In this document: positions 1 through 7,485 of the stretch, in pieces
Numbering within the stretch: the first letter of the stretch is position 1
How the letters are laid out: each line of letters starts with the position of its first letter
Source: Akkermansia sp.
Lineage (GTDB): Bacteria; Verrucomicrobiota; Verrucomicrobiia; Verrucomicrobiales; Akkermansiaceae
DNA length: 47,737 nt
Assembly: GCA_030536145.1 (NCBI GenBank)
Contig: JAUNQN010000021.1
Coordinates: 1 to 47,737 of the forward strand
Direction of reading: 5' to 3'
The notes under the pieces: model-generated
The model's database searches: none
What the model was told of the DNA's origin: nothing
What the model saw: the letters and a program-made list of their open reading frames with translations, nothing else
Position numbers and translations under genes: made by a program

Positions 1-67
1 GCCCGTTGTAGACAGCCCAGTTGCGGCTGTTGCGGTATCGGCTCATGCTCAGGTGCGGTGCGTTCAT
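1..67 (-). CDS. Partial small hypothetical protein, runs off the window
   Basis: Only the first 22 codons are present. An ATG at 67-65 opens a frame reading MNAPHLSMSRYRNSRNWAVY and continues past base 1. A second in-frame ATG at 46-44 gives MSRYRNSRNWAVY, which resembles the start of a short conserved protein seen on many phages and plasmids and may be the true start. No strong Shine-Dalgarno is visible. It has its own promoter of the phage's repeated type at 135-108, so it is an independently transcribed accessory gene. Function unknown. Confidence 0.5.
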   Translation of the reverse strand, partial: MNAPHLSMSRYRNSRNWAVYNG

Positions 68-107
68 CGTTTAACTCGTTAATGGTTAGCGCTTTGTCGC
101 TTTTACC

Positions 108-135
108 AGTATACCACCTTGGCAATCAATTTCTA
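108..135 (-). promoter_or_regulatory. Sigma-70-type promoter (TAGAAA-N16-TATACT)
   Basis: On the minus strand the -35 TAGAAA (135-130) is followed by a 16-base spacer and the -10 TATACT (113-108). The upstream GCAGAAAAAGCTAG matches the flank of the promoters at 15.6 kb and 41-42 kb. It drives the partial gene at the left edge. Confidence 0.7.
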
Positions 136-191
136 GCTTTTTCTGCTATTTTTCTGAACTTTTTTTCATTGATTACCAACGTCTTAGAGCT

Positions 192-392
192 TTAGCGAGT
201 TGCGCGGGCGCGGCGTTTGCGGGCCGGTGCAAAAACAGCCGAGGCGTGCGTGGGTTCCGTGTTCCCGGCCCGCTCCGGGCGCGCCAGGTCCGGCGCTGCC
301 GGGTCGGCCCTCATGCGGGAAATCATGGTGGAGAACAGGTCGGCCAGGGCCTCGATTCGCCTGGGCGGTTCCGGGGTATGCAGTTTTCTCAT
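192..392 (-). CDS. Small hypothetical protein (66 aa)
   Basis: The frame begins MRKLHTPEPPRRIEALADLF and ends with the basic stretch RKRRARATR. It has an amphipathic helix around residues 12-25, a proline/alanine-rich middle and a strongly basic tail, which would suit nucleic-acid contact, although no domain is recognisable. It follows the 234-aa gene in the same direction, separated by a strong hairpin, so its expression is probably reduced by partial termination. No clear Shine-Dalgarno is seen. Whether it is real is uncertain. Confidence 0.4.
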   Translation of the reverse strand: MRKLHTPEPPRRIEALADLFSTMISRMRADPAAPDLARPERAGNTEPTHASAVFAPARKRRARATR

Positions 393-404
393 GGCGCAGG
401 GAAA

Positions 405-430
405 GGGGCGGGAGCCGAAGCTCCCGCCCC
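405..430 (-). terminator. GC hairpin with UUCG tetraloop after the 234-aa gene
   Basis: A perfect 11-bp inverted repeat (GGGGCGGGAGC with its complement) encloses a tetraloop that reads TTCG on the minus strand and is followed by TTTCCC. It lies six bases past the stop of the 234-aa gene. The U tract is weak, so it may be a partial terminator or an mRNA 3'-end stabiliser. Confidence 0.6.
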
Positions 431-436
431 GGTGGC

Positions 437-1141
437 TTAGCCGAGGTTCTTGACCCAATCCACGAACTCCGGCGTGTTGCGGCCCGTGTTGCGCAGGACC
501 GGGACAAACACCGAGTTGCGACCGAATTTCTCGCGCTTGGTGGTCAGCTCCCACTTGCCGTGGAACAGGCCGTCTCTCAGGCTGAACTTGGCGGCGGTGA
601 GAATGTTCTTCCCGGCGCGGGTGTAGGCCACGCCGCGCAGGGTCCAGAGGGCGAGCCCGTAGGCTGCCCCGCCGAAGGAGAGAGGCATGGCGTAGTCCAA
701 CCCCTCCGGGGCCTTGAGCAGCACCTGCACGTGCAGCACGGGGACGAAGCTGGGCTTCTGGTCGTTCACCCATTCGATGGTGCCGCCAGCGGCCTTGACC
801 TCCTCCAGGGTGTTGTAGACGGCGGGTGTCTCGTCAGTGCCGTACTCGATGTTCTCCACGAACTGCTTGCGGGCGGAGAGGACAGTCAGCTCCACGGGAG
901 TGCTGCCGGGGCTCAGCTCGATTTCCTTGTTCAGGATGATGGAACCGGGGTTGAACAGCTCCGCGAGCGGGCCGACACCCTGGGTGATGTTCATGCGGGG
1001 AATCACGATGTCGTCCGCACCGATGTCCCCGGTGATGGTGCCGAGGGCCTGGGGCTGGGCGGCGGGTGCGGTGATTTCCGTGGTCTGGGCGGGAGCGGCT
1101 GCGGAAGCGGCTGCCGGGTCGTATGCTTTGATTTTAGCCAT
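437..1141 (-). CDS. Phage DNA-metabolism protein, possibly ssDNA-binding (234 aa)
   Basis: The protein has an Ala/Pro-rich disordered N-terminus (residues 1-35), then a core opening DDIVIPRMNITQGVGPLAE. That core recalls phage proteins that lie beside Cas4-like nucleases and recombinases and are often described as ssDNA-binding or unknown; the resemblance is from memory. The predicted core is beta-rich, which would fit an OB-like fold. It lies 47 bases downstream of the Cas4/RecB-like nuclease gene and is co-directional with that gene and the SNF2 helicase, so a replication or recombination role is likely. Its biochemical activity is inferred from context only. Confidence 0.5.
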   Translation of the reverse strand: MAKIKAYDPAAASAAAPAQTTEITAPAAQPQALGTITGDIGADDIVIPRMNITQGVGPLAELFNPGSIILNKEIELSPGSTPVELTVLSARKQFVENIEYGTDETPAVYNTLEEVKAAGGTIEWVNDQKPSFVPVLHVQVLLKAPEGLDYAMPLSFGGAAYGLALWTLRGVAYTRAGKNILTAAKFSLRDGLFHGKWELTTKREKFGRNSVFVPVLRNTGRNTPEFVDWVKNLG

Positions 1142-1188
1142 GTTTGATGTGCTTTCTATCGTTTGTTTTGTTGTTGTGTTGTTTCGGG

Positions 1189-2262
1189 TTAGAGGCGCTT
1201 CAGGTACTTGCCGGGAGCGCCGGTGGTGATGATGCCTTCCTCCGTCAGCCGGGAGAGGGCGTCATCCTTGGTTTTCTGCTTCTGCCCGCGCGGGGCATCG
1301 GCGGAAAGGGTTTCAACGAGGGCTTCCACGCCCACGGAGCCGCAGCACGCGATAAAGGCCTCCGGGGTCATCCGGTCCTTGACTGCCCCGAATGCGGCGA
1401 GTGCGTCCGGGATGGACTTGCGCCCCTTGCGCGCCACCACCTTGTAGCCGGGAATCTCCTCCCCGTTGGCGGCCATGTCGAGGGCGTGGAAGTTCACCGA
1501 CTCAATCCAGTCCTTGAGCACCTTGGCACAGTCCAGGCAGCGGGCCATGGTGGCGGGATCGGTGATGTTGGAGGGGTGCAGCTCCTCCGGGATGGAAAGC
1601 CCGCCGTAGCGGGCCGCTATGGGCAGCGCAAGGTTGCGCAGGGCGGCACAGGTGGCCTGCTTGCGGCAGTAGCAGCACTGCATGCCGGGGTGCTCCTCGC
1701 GGTTGCGGGCGTTGGCCCGGCGGATGATGGTGTTGACGCGCGTCAGCATCATGGGCACGTCTGCGCGGGTGTAGGTGTGGGAGGAGATAAGCTCGCGGCG
1801 CGGTTGGACGAAGTGCAGCTCCAGCGCCTCCACCTCCGGGAAAGCCTCGAACACGCCCAGCGCATAGGCGCAGCCCTGGGCATTGGAGGCGGCAGGTTCA
1901 ATGGCACCTGAGCCCATTTTCCAATCCATGACGACGGCTTTCTTCCCGGCCACGGCCACGAAGTCGGCGGTGCCGAAGGTGAGTCCGCCCGCTATCTCCA
2001 GCTTGAGCTCGCGGTACTGCGCCGGGTTGTCCAGCTTGGCCAGCTCGCCGTCGCGGAAGTCCCGGCACAGGCCGCAGAGGAAGGCCTGTTCCTCGGTGAG
2101 GCCGGAGTAGTCGTCCAGCTCCAGCGCCTCGTGCATCATCGTGCCCTCCTCGGCAGCGGCGCTGGATGTGCCGCGGTTGCGGAAGGCCGGGCATTGTTCC
2201 TTGTAGCCGAGCGAGCTCGGGGAGTGCTTGGCGTGTCTTGTCTTTGGTGTCTTGTTGCTCAT
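1189..2262 (-). CDS. Cas4/RecB-like PD-(D/E)XK nuclease, DUF2800 type (357 aa)
   Basis: The N-terminus (KHSPSSLGYKEQCPAF) is typical of DUF2800 phage nucleases. A conserved EGTMMHE lies near residues 39-45. The likely metal-binding core is GTADF (Asp100) followed by VVMDWK (Asp113, Lys115). A cysteine cluster CCYCRKQATC around residues 190-205 could bind an iron-sulfur cluster as in Cas4/AddB relatives. The expected role is processing DNA ends in phage recombination or replication. The ATG at 2262 lies 5 bases after the helicase stop, so the two are one operon. The longer frame extending to 3261 is only the open shadow of the helicase gene. Confidence 0.75.
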   Translation of the reverse strand: MSNKTPKTRHAKHSPSSLGYKEQCPAFRNRGTSSAAAEEGTMMHEALELDDYSGLTEEQAFLCGLCRDFRDGELAKLDNPAQYRELKLEIAGGLTFGTADFVAVAGKKAVVMDWKMGSGAIEPAASNAQGCAYALGVFEAFPEVEALELHFVQPRRELISSHTYTRADVPMMLTRVNTIIRRANARNREEHPGMQCCYCRKQATCAALRNLALPIAARYGGLSIPEELHPSNITDPATMARCLDCAKVLKDWIESVNFHALDMAANGEEIPGYKVVARKGRKSIPDALAAFGAVKDRMTPEAFIACCGSVGVEALVETLSADAPRGQKQKTKDDALSRLTEEGIITTGAPGKYLKRL

Positions 2263-2267
2263 GGTTC

Positions 2268-3590
2268 TCAATGGCTTGTGGTTATGGGAAAGGGGGTGAG
2301 GTCGCCATCGTTCAGGAGGTCGATGTTGGCGAGCTTGGCGGCACAGACCTCTGCGGTGTGCTCCTCCACGGTCCCGGCGGCGAAGCAAATCTTCTGCACG
2401 CTGGCGGCTCCCTCGGCGCGGTGGACGCGCCCCAGGGCCTGGCGGAGATCTGCGGCGGAGAACGTGGGCGAGATGATGGACAGGCGGGGCTTTTTGCCGC
2501 TGGGGTCGTGGAGGCTCACGCCCACGCCGCCCGCCTGTATGTTGGCCAGCACCACGTCCGTCTCGTTGCGCTGGAAGCGCTCGATGACGGCCTGGCGCTC
2601 TGCGGCGGTCTGCCCTCCCACGATGATGTCGCGGCAGTCTAGCTGCGCGGCCAGGGCGGCAATGGTTTCCGAGAAGTTGACGAGGACGACGACCGCCATG
2701 CCCTCCTCGATGGCGGCGCGGGCCATCTCGCACATGGCTTTCACCTTGTGCAGCTCGATGGCCTGCCGGGAGCGCGTCACCAGCGTCAGGGCATTGGCCC
2801 TGCTGGCTCCCATGGCATCCGCCAGGGCCTTGAGCGCGGCCCGGTCCCCGGCGCGCTCTGCGCGGCGCAGCTCCTGCCGCATGAAGTCGTACTCGCGCTG
2901 GATGGCTTTCGCTTTGCCCGTGTCGATGACGGCTGCCTCGACCAGGGTGTCCGGGAAGTCCTTGATGTCGGCAATGCGCATGCGGCTGCCGCGCTCCGGG
3001 AAGATTTGGGCATGCAGGGCGCGCAGCATGTCGGGGCCGCCCTGGTACTCCAGCCCGAAGAAGCCGTCCACCACGCCGTGCCGCTTGGCCCAGGCGTAGA
3101 AGTCGAAATAGGTGTGCAGGCCGAGGGCAAACCCGATGGCGCGCATCTCCAGCGGGTTCTCCGCAGCCGTGGCCGAGCAGAGCAGCACGCGCAGGTGCTG
3201 CGCGCGGGCGGCCACCAGCAGGGCAGCGTTCTGGCTGGTGCGCCCCTTGCACTTCTGGCACTCATCGAAGATGAGAAGCGTGTCGGAAGGCACGTTCCAG
3301 ATGTAGCCCTGGCCGCGCTTGCGGCACTCCGGGAGCCCGCCCCGGCGCACCAGCTCGTAGTTGGTGACGAGGAGAACGTCTACGCCGAACCCCTCGGCCA
3401 CCTTCTTCCAGCTCGGCAGCGTGGCCTTGGTGGTGACGATGACGACCGGGAAGCCCAGGCGGGCGGCCACGGCACAGGCGCAGTAGGTCTTGCCTGTGCC
3501 TGGGTCGCTGGCATCGAGGGCGACCCGGTTGCGGATGAGCGCGCGTTCAATGCGCCCGGCGTGTTCAGTTTGGTGGGGGAGTAGATTCAT
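2268..3590 (-). CDS. SNF2/DEAD-type phage DNA helicase (440 aa)
   Basis: Superfamily 2 helicase motifs are in order: Walker A DPGTGKT (residues 29-35), Walker B DECQ (109-112), SAT (139-141), and motif VI QALGRVHR near residue 395. The length and motif spacing fit the compact SNF2-like helicases that phages carry beside DUF2800 nucleases. It probably remodels DNA during phage replication or recombination. Its start is 16 bases downstream of the sigma-factor stop, so it is co-transcribed with that gene. No clear Shine-Dalgarno is visible before the ATG. The general class is well supported; the exact substrate is not. Confidence 0.82.
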   Translation of the reverse strand: MNLLPHQTEHAGRIERALIRNRVALDASDPGTGKTYCACAVAARLGFPVVIVTTKATLPSWKKVAEGFGVDVLLVTNYELVRRGGLPECRKRGQGYIWNVPSDTLLIFDECQKCKGRTSQNAALLVAARAQHLRVLLCSATAAENPLEMRAIGFALGLHTYFDFYAWAKRHGVVDGFFGLEYQGGPDMLRALHAQIFPERGSRMRIADIKDFPDTLVEAAVIDTGKAKAIQREYDFMRQELRRAERAGDRAALKALADAMGASRANALTLVTRSRQAIELHKVKAMCEMARAAIEEGMAVVVLVNFSETIAALAAQLDCRDIIVGGQTAAERQAVIERFQRNETDVVLANIQAGGVGVSLHDPSGKKPRLSIISPTFSAADLRQALGRVHRAEGAASVQKICFAAGTVEEHTAEVCAAKLANIDLLNDGDLTPFPITTSH

Positions 3591-3606
3591 GATTATTTAT
3601 CGTGCT

Positions 3607-4371
3607 TCAATCTATCTGCTCGTCACACTCGCCAAAAACGTGTTCGCCGCCGTAGAGATTTTTCACTTTCTGCTGAATTTTCCTCTTTTCTGCACGCACT
3701 AGGCCGACTGTCAGCCCTGTGCTTGCAGCAATGTCTTTCAGGGATTTGCCGTCTAGCAACAGCAGCGCAATTCCCTGCTGCCTAGGGGTGAAATGTGAAA
3801 TGATGTCCTCCACGTGGACCTTGCCTACGATGTCGGAGGGCTCCGTGCATGTGTCCCAAAGACTGGGCGTACATTCTCCATCCCTTTCTTCCGGTTCTTG
3901 GGTTTCGTAGAGAAAGGCCTTTCGGCAATCCCTAGTGTACTTTCGGATAAGGTCAATCTGCTGCCGACTCAGGCATGTGGTGATGTAGGCTTTCAATGAG
4001 AGAGCGCCCGGCCTGTATTCCTTCCACGCCGTCCATCCGCATACAATAAACTCCTGCAGCAAGTCCTCATTGTCACGGCCCCTCAAATGCAACTTGTCAT
4101 TGGTTTGCCCTGCGTATGCCCTAGCCATATCAATGATGAGAGGCTCAATCCCCTTGTATTTTTCCAAATAGGTCATCTGACCTATTGCCACCGCTTTCGG
4201 GCGCGGCTTTTCCCCTAAGCTCTCTCGGGGGGCTTTTTTTCGTGTTGTTTGGCGTGTACCCTTCACACCATAGTGCAGGAGTGCGTGCCGTGCCTTGTGG
4301 GTACTGGTGCAGGTTGCAGCTTGATGATTCTGATGGAGCGGGCTTTTTGAACTATCGGTTGTATTCTTCAT
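3607..4371 (-). CDS. Phage-encoded sigma-70-family RNA polymerase sigma factor (254 aa)
   Basis: A region-2-like segment (LLQEFIVCGWTAWKEYRPG, then a helix with RQQIDLIRKYTRD) is followed by a region-4 helix-turn-helix (FTPRQQGIALLLLDGKSLKDI, then ASTGLTVGLVRAEKRKIQQK). This two-domain layout without region 1 is that of ECF/sporulation-type sigma factors. The first 66 residues are basic and low in complexity; the internal ATG at 4174-4172 (MTYLEKYKG) would remove them and is an alternative start. It heads the leftward operon with the helicase and nuclease. Such a factor would redirect host polymerase to phage promoters and could be the reader of the repeated TTTTGACAC element. Confidence 0.75.
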   Translation of the reverse strand: MKNTTDSSKSPLHQNHQAATCTSTHKARHALLHYGVKGTRQTTRKKAPRESLGEKPRPKAVAIGQMTYLEKYKGIEPLIIDMARAYAGQTNDKLHLRGRDNEDLLQEFIVCGWTAWKEYRPGALSLKAYITTCLSRQQIDLIRKYTRDCRKAFLYETQEPEERDGECTPSLWDTCTEPSDIVGKVHVEDIISHFTPRQQGIALLLLDGKSLKDIAASTGLTVGLVRAEKRKIQQKVKNLYGGEHVFGECDEQID

Positions 4372-4389
4372 TACAACCGAGCCCCCGGA

Positions 4390-4524
4390 TTTAGAGTTTT
4401 GGGATTTTTTAGATTTACCCGCAATAAAAAATCAGCATAACGCGCTAGTTAGAAGCACATTATGCAAAACAACAAAAAACTCTAAAGAGTTTGAACTCTT
4501 TAGAGTTTTGGAGAGATTTAGAGT
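4390..4524. promoter_or_regulatory. Four TTTAGAGT boxes upstream of the sigma operon
   Basis: The octamer TTTAGAGT occurs at 4390-4397, 4499-4506 and 4517-4524, and inverted (ACTCTAAA) at 4479-4486. The spacer is AT-rich with several possible -10 hexamers on the minus strand, such as TGCATAAT. This is the promoter region of the sigma-factor operon and the boxes look like a regulator's binding sites. The inverted pair also forms the terminator stem. Confidence 0.5.
4476..4509. terminator. Bidirectional terminator, 16-bp perfect stem
   Basis: AAAACTCTAAAGAGTT and its exact complement flank a 2-base centre (TG at 4492-4493). The stem ends in A and T runs on both sides, so it can stop transcription in either direction. 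It separates the 349-aa gene from the sigma operon. Confidence 0.75.
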
Positions 4525-4533
4525 GCCGACGCT

Positions 4534-5583
4534 TTAGAAATCGGCAAAGCGAATGGTGAACCTCGCAGGGGTGCCTTTCGTTTGCTTGAATGGAGAGTCC
4601 TCCAGCCCCACCAATTCGCGCAATATCTTTTTCACTACCCCCCTGTTTGTGTTATCTGTTGGCACGCCCTTCCTAGGCCAACGGCCTTCGTGGAGGGCGT
4701 ATGTCCTCAGCATCAGCCAGAGCTCTGTGGGGCGGGAGGTAGTAAAGAATTGCTTGTGTAGCTCCCTGGCCAGAACAGGGCGAGTCTTGCGCAGCTGTTC
4801 CCCGTTCCGCAAGAACGAGAAGCGGACTTTGTCCTTGAACATGTCCTCGTAGGCTGCATCATGGATAGAAGTGGTGGATATTTCTATGCAGATAGCTTCC
4901 CATACTGCGTCAGGCGGCAATTCGAATCCGCGCAAACTGCCTCGTATTTCTTTTCTCCCCGCTCCGTGGAGAGAATCTTTTAGGTCGCATTTCTCGGCTA
5001 CGCCAGTCTCGTTGACATGAACAACATCCAGGAAAGGGAAAAGACGAATATCCATGGGGCCCTCCTGGAAACACATAAGATTTGTGTATGGGCAAATGGT
5101 GATGAGGACGGCTTCTCCTTTTACCTTTGTGCGGATATGACGCAGTTGCTCCATGCACCTCTTGGCTTCTACCTCCAAACCAAGGAATACGTATGCATCA
5201 GGCATCGGAAGTCTGAACAATCCTGGCTCTATTTGCTCGGGCTTCTTTTTCCCGAGTCCGACGTGTTGGCTGAACCAGTACGCAAAACTGCTCTGCTCCA
5301 GTCTAGCCACCCTCAAATCTGACGGCTTGATATCCGCCTCGATATAAAAGCGTTCATCATCTGCATCATAGACCTCCACCCCGTTGTCCGTGATGTCTTC
5401 TATGTCCAAGTATCTGCCGGAGCCGCGAGGGTATTCTAGCCTCATGGCTCTGCTCCCAGTATCATTTGAGAATTGGAGGCCATGAGCATCAGTTGGCCAA
5501 GTAGATGAAACGCCTCTCCAGTCATAGACCGGATGCGTCCACCCTTTGCGAAGGAGTTCCAACAATTTGCCAAAGTGAATCAT
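4534..5583 (-). CDS. Unrecognised protein B of a two-gene accessory cassette (349 aa)
   Basis: No family is recognised. The N-terminal half looks like a beta-rich sensor or binding domain (ending around DIEDITDNGVEVYDADDERF and a following helix with FAYWFSQHVGLGKKK). The last 80 residues are basic and helical, ending RGVVKKILRELVGLEDSPF, which could be a winged-helix-like DNA-binding element. Its ATG overlaps the stop of the 474-aa gene (ATGA), so the two are translationally coupled and probably form a complex. Base composition is lower in GC than the surrounding phage genes, which suggests separate acquisition. A strong terminator follows, closing the cassette. Candidate anti-phage or superinfection-control component, by position and composition only. 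Confidence 0.55.
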   Translation of the reverse strand: MIHFGKLLELLRKGWTHPVYDWRGVSSTWPTDAHGLQFSNDTGSRAMRLEYPRGSGRYLDIEDITDNGVEVYDADDERFYIEADIKPSDLRVARLEQSSFAYWFSQHVGLGKKKPEQIEPGLFRLPMPDAYVFLGLEVEAKRCMEQLRHIRTKVKGEAVLITICPYTNLMCFQEGPMDIRLFPFLDVVHVNETGVAEKCDLKDSLHGAGRKEIRGSLRGFELPPDAVWEAICIEISTTSIHDAAYEDMFKDKVRFSFLRNGEQLRKTRPVLARELHKQFFTTSRPTELWLMLRTYALHEGRWPRKGVPTDNTNRGVVKKILRELVGLEDSPFKQTKGTPARFTIRFADF

Positions 5584-7004
5584 TTGTCGTCTGCGTCAGC
5601 CAATATGCGCTTATTGGAGGTCATGGCTCGTTCAAGTAGGGTAGGTCTGTTTTTCTCCCTCCCTTTTTTAGAAGGGACAGACTCTTGGAGTTTTGGGTTC
5701 TCCTCGAATCGCTTTCGACGCTCTTCCAAAGTAAAGCCAAGTAGGGCCAGTCCGTTTTCTCGCATCCACTCATTGAGACCTACTACCTGCATTTTACCCT
5801 TGGGCGTTGACTGATTGCGGCGCAATGTTACCGAGCTCCGGGTCGTGCCTCCTTTCGTGTCCGAAAACTCGAAAACAAGCGTTATGGATTCAATAGTTTC
5901 GCCTGGCTCCACCAACGTCTCTTCCGGCTTCTTCCATGAGGTCAGGCAGTAGGTGTCGCTAATTTTGCGGGTAGCTGTCCTGCCGTGTCCATATTCCGCA
6001 GTCGGGCCAAAGCATTGTTTCAAAGTCAATGACTGGAGGCCAATGCGCAAGAGCCTCGGATTCTTGTCCTCTAAAGAACCACGCGCCAGCAGCTTCTCCT
6101 TGATTGTCTCCACAGGTTGAGAAAAATTGTGGATATTAAATTGCTCGCTCTTGGTCCAGTAGTCCTCGACCCCGAACAAGACCTGACTAAACACATGCAG
6201 GTAGCAAGAGGTGATGTTCTGACGCTTGTATTGGAGGTGGGTCATCATCTCCCCTGTTTTGGGATTGAATACCAGAGTGTCGTACTCGGGACGCTGCATA
6301 GCGTAGTCCTCTCGTTCCGATTTGTCGTTTATCATTTCGCCTTGTTCACCAGCTCCGCCGTGAACAACATCGAAATACCAATATCCATCCAGTTCTATGT
6401 AAGCGATGTCACACAATTTCTCATGCAAATAATGCTCAAAATCCTTCTCCAGAATACCCTCGGCCCAATTCAGGCTGCTATCAGTTGGCTGGCGGAGTGC
6501 TGCATGGATGCTTGGGCGGTAGGCGGGTCTGTAGAATACGTACCCCTTTGGCTTGGTCGTACCATGCCTATGGATAGCTTTGCGCATAAGGTCGAGGTTA
6601 CCCTGTTCCAAGTATACGCGGACGATGAAATCACTGGGAGTGTTTTTACCTCCCAGCTTTGCATGAACCCCGTCCGGCAAACTGTTTTCTACAAGATGAG
6701 CCAACTCCTTATCCCCGGCTTCCTCGAGAATGTTTATCTCAATCATAGCCCGGGAGTCTTTTGCATTTGTGATTTTCAGCCGAGATAGTTCACGACCGAA
6801 CTCATCCCGATACTCATAAAATTCGTGCTTGTCTTTGTCTGGAATGTCGGCAGTACGGGAAAATGCTTTCCATTGCGCGTCCGGGGCCGTGATTGTATCC
6901 GTAATGGTAGAGAGTTTGGTCCGCAGACCTTGCACACTATATGGGGAAAGGGTGGTAAGATATGGGATGTAGTTTGCTCTTTGCTTTACTTTCTTTACGG
7001 GCAT
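5580..7004 (-). CDS. Unrecognised protein A of a two-gene accessory cassette, possible nuclease-like core (474 aa)
   Basis: No family is recognised with confidence. A helix around residues 180-195 is followed by IELDGYWYFDVVHGG (203-217). Next comes a strand pair with Glu240, Asp242 and, 16 residues later, Gln258-Tyr-Lys260 (EYDTLVFNPKTGEMM then THLQYKRQ). The spacing resembles the D...QxK arrangement of Mrr-like PD-(D/E)XK enzymes. It is the first gene of the cassette, reads leftward from the divergent region at 7.0-7.14 kb, and overlaps protein B by 4 bases. The C-terminus is basic and low in complexity (KKGREKNR). A restriction-like defence enzyme is a hypothesis, not an identification. 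Confidence 0.55.
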   Translation of the reverse strand: MPVKKVKQRANYIPYLTTLSPYSVQGLRTKLSTITDTITAPDAQWKAFSRTADIPDKDKHEFYEYRDEFGRELSRLKITNAKDSRAMIEINILEEAGDKELAHLVENSLPDGVHAKLGGKNTPSDFIVRVYLEQGNLDLMRKAIHRHGTTKPKGYVFYRPAYRPSIHAALRQPTDSSLNWAEGILEKDFEHYLHEKLCDIAYIELDGYWYFDVVHGGAGEQGEMINDKSEREDYAMQRPEYDTLVFNPKTGEMMTHLQYKRQNITSCYLHVFSQVLFGVEDYWTKSEQFNIHNFSQPVETIKEKLLARGSLEDKNPRLLRIGLQSLTLKQCFGPTAEYGHGRTATRKISDTYCLTSWKKPEETLVEPGETIESITLVFEFSDTKGGTTRSSVTLRRNQSTPKGKMQVVGLNEWMRENGLALLGFTLEERRKRFEENPKLQESVPSKKGREKNRPTLLERAMTSNKRILADADDK

Positions 7005-7140
7005 GGCGGATTTCTACCACAAACGCGCCCATAGGACAAGGATAGAATGCCCACCGCATTATCTGTTCTCTAGGCGAACACGTTTTTGGCAACGGCGACG
7101 AGCATGGTTATTGGCGGCAGAACAGCCAGCCATCACTCAA
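7005..7140. promoter_or_regulatory. Divergent intergenic region between the accessory cassette and the rightward early operon
   Basis: This 136-bp spacer must hold promoters for both the leftward pair and the rightward early genes. On the plus strand TTGGCA at 7091 followed by TTATTG is a weak candidate. On the minus strand GATAAT near 7060 is a possible -10. Neither matches the phage's repeated promoter family, so no assignment is firm. Confidence 0.3.
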
Positions 7141-7485
7141 ATGAACATATCAGACCTCACCAACATAGCAGAGGAGCTGGCCAGCGACAGCGCGGGCCAG
7201 CTCACCAAACTCAAGGGCTGGAACCTCATCTCCGGCCTTTATGAAGAATCCCGCAGCGCAACGGAGGACCTTGTGCATGCCTATGCCCGCCAGGCCCGAG
7301 ACATCGTCATACAGATGGTGCGCCTGAACGCCGAGCGCGCCGTGGCCGGGCTCAAGGGCAACACGGGCCGCTACAAGAACATCACCACAAGGCTGCGCGA
7401 CCTTGCGGCGCGCGAGGCAAGCCTGGCCACCATGTGCAACGTGAAGCTCAAGGCCCTGGCCAACGGAAAGGAGGACCTTCGATGA
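7141..7485 (+). CDS. Early hypothetical helical protein (114 aa)
   Basis: Nearly all-helical protein starting MNISDLTNIAEELASDSAG. No family is recognised. An upstream ATG at 7003 is in frame but adds a basic segment across the divergent promoter region, so the ATG at 7141 is preferred despite lacking a Shine-Dalgarno. Its stop overlaps the start of the antirepressor gene (ATGA). It is the first gene of the rightward early operon, a position often taken by a small regulator. Confidence 0.6.
   Translation: MNISDLTNIAEELASDSAGQLTKLKGWNLISGLYEESRSATEDLVHAYARQARDIVIQMVRLNAERAVAGLKGNTGRYKNITTRLRDLAAREASLATMCNVKLKALANGKEDLR

Noticed and set aside
1189..3261. A 690-aa open frame on the minus strand across the nuclease and helicase genes
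   Set aside because: Only the last 357 codons (from the ATG at 2262) are a real protein; the upstream part is an Arg/Pro/Ala-rich shadow of the helicase gene.
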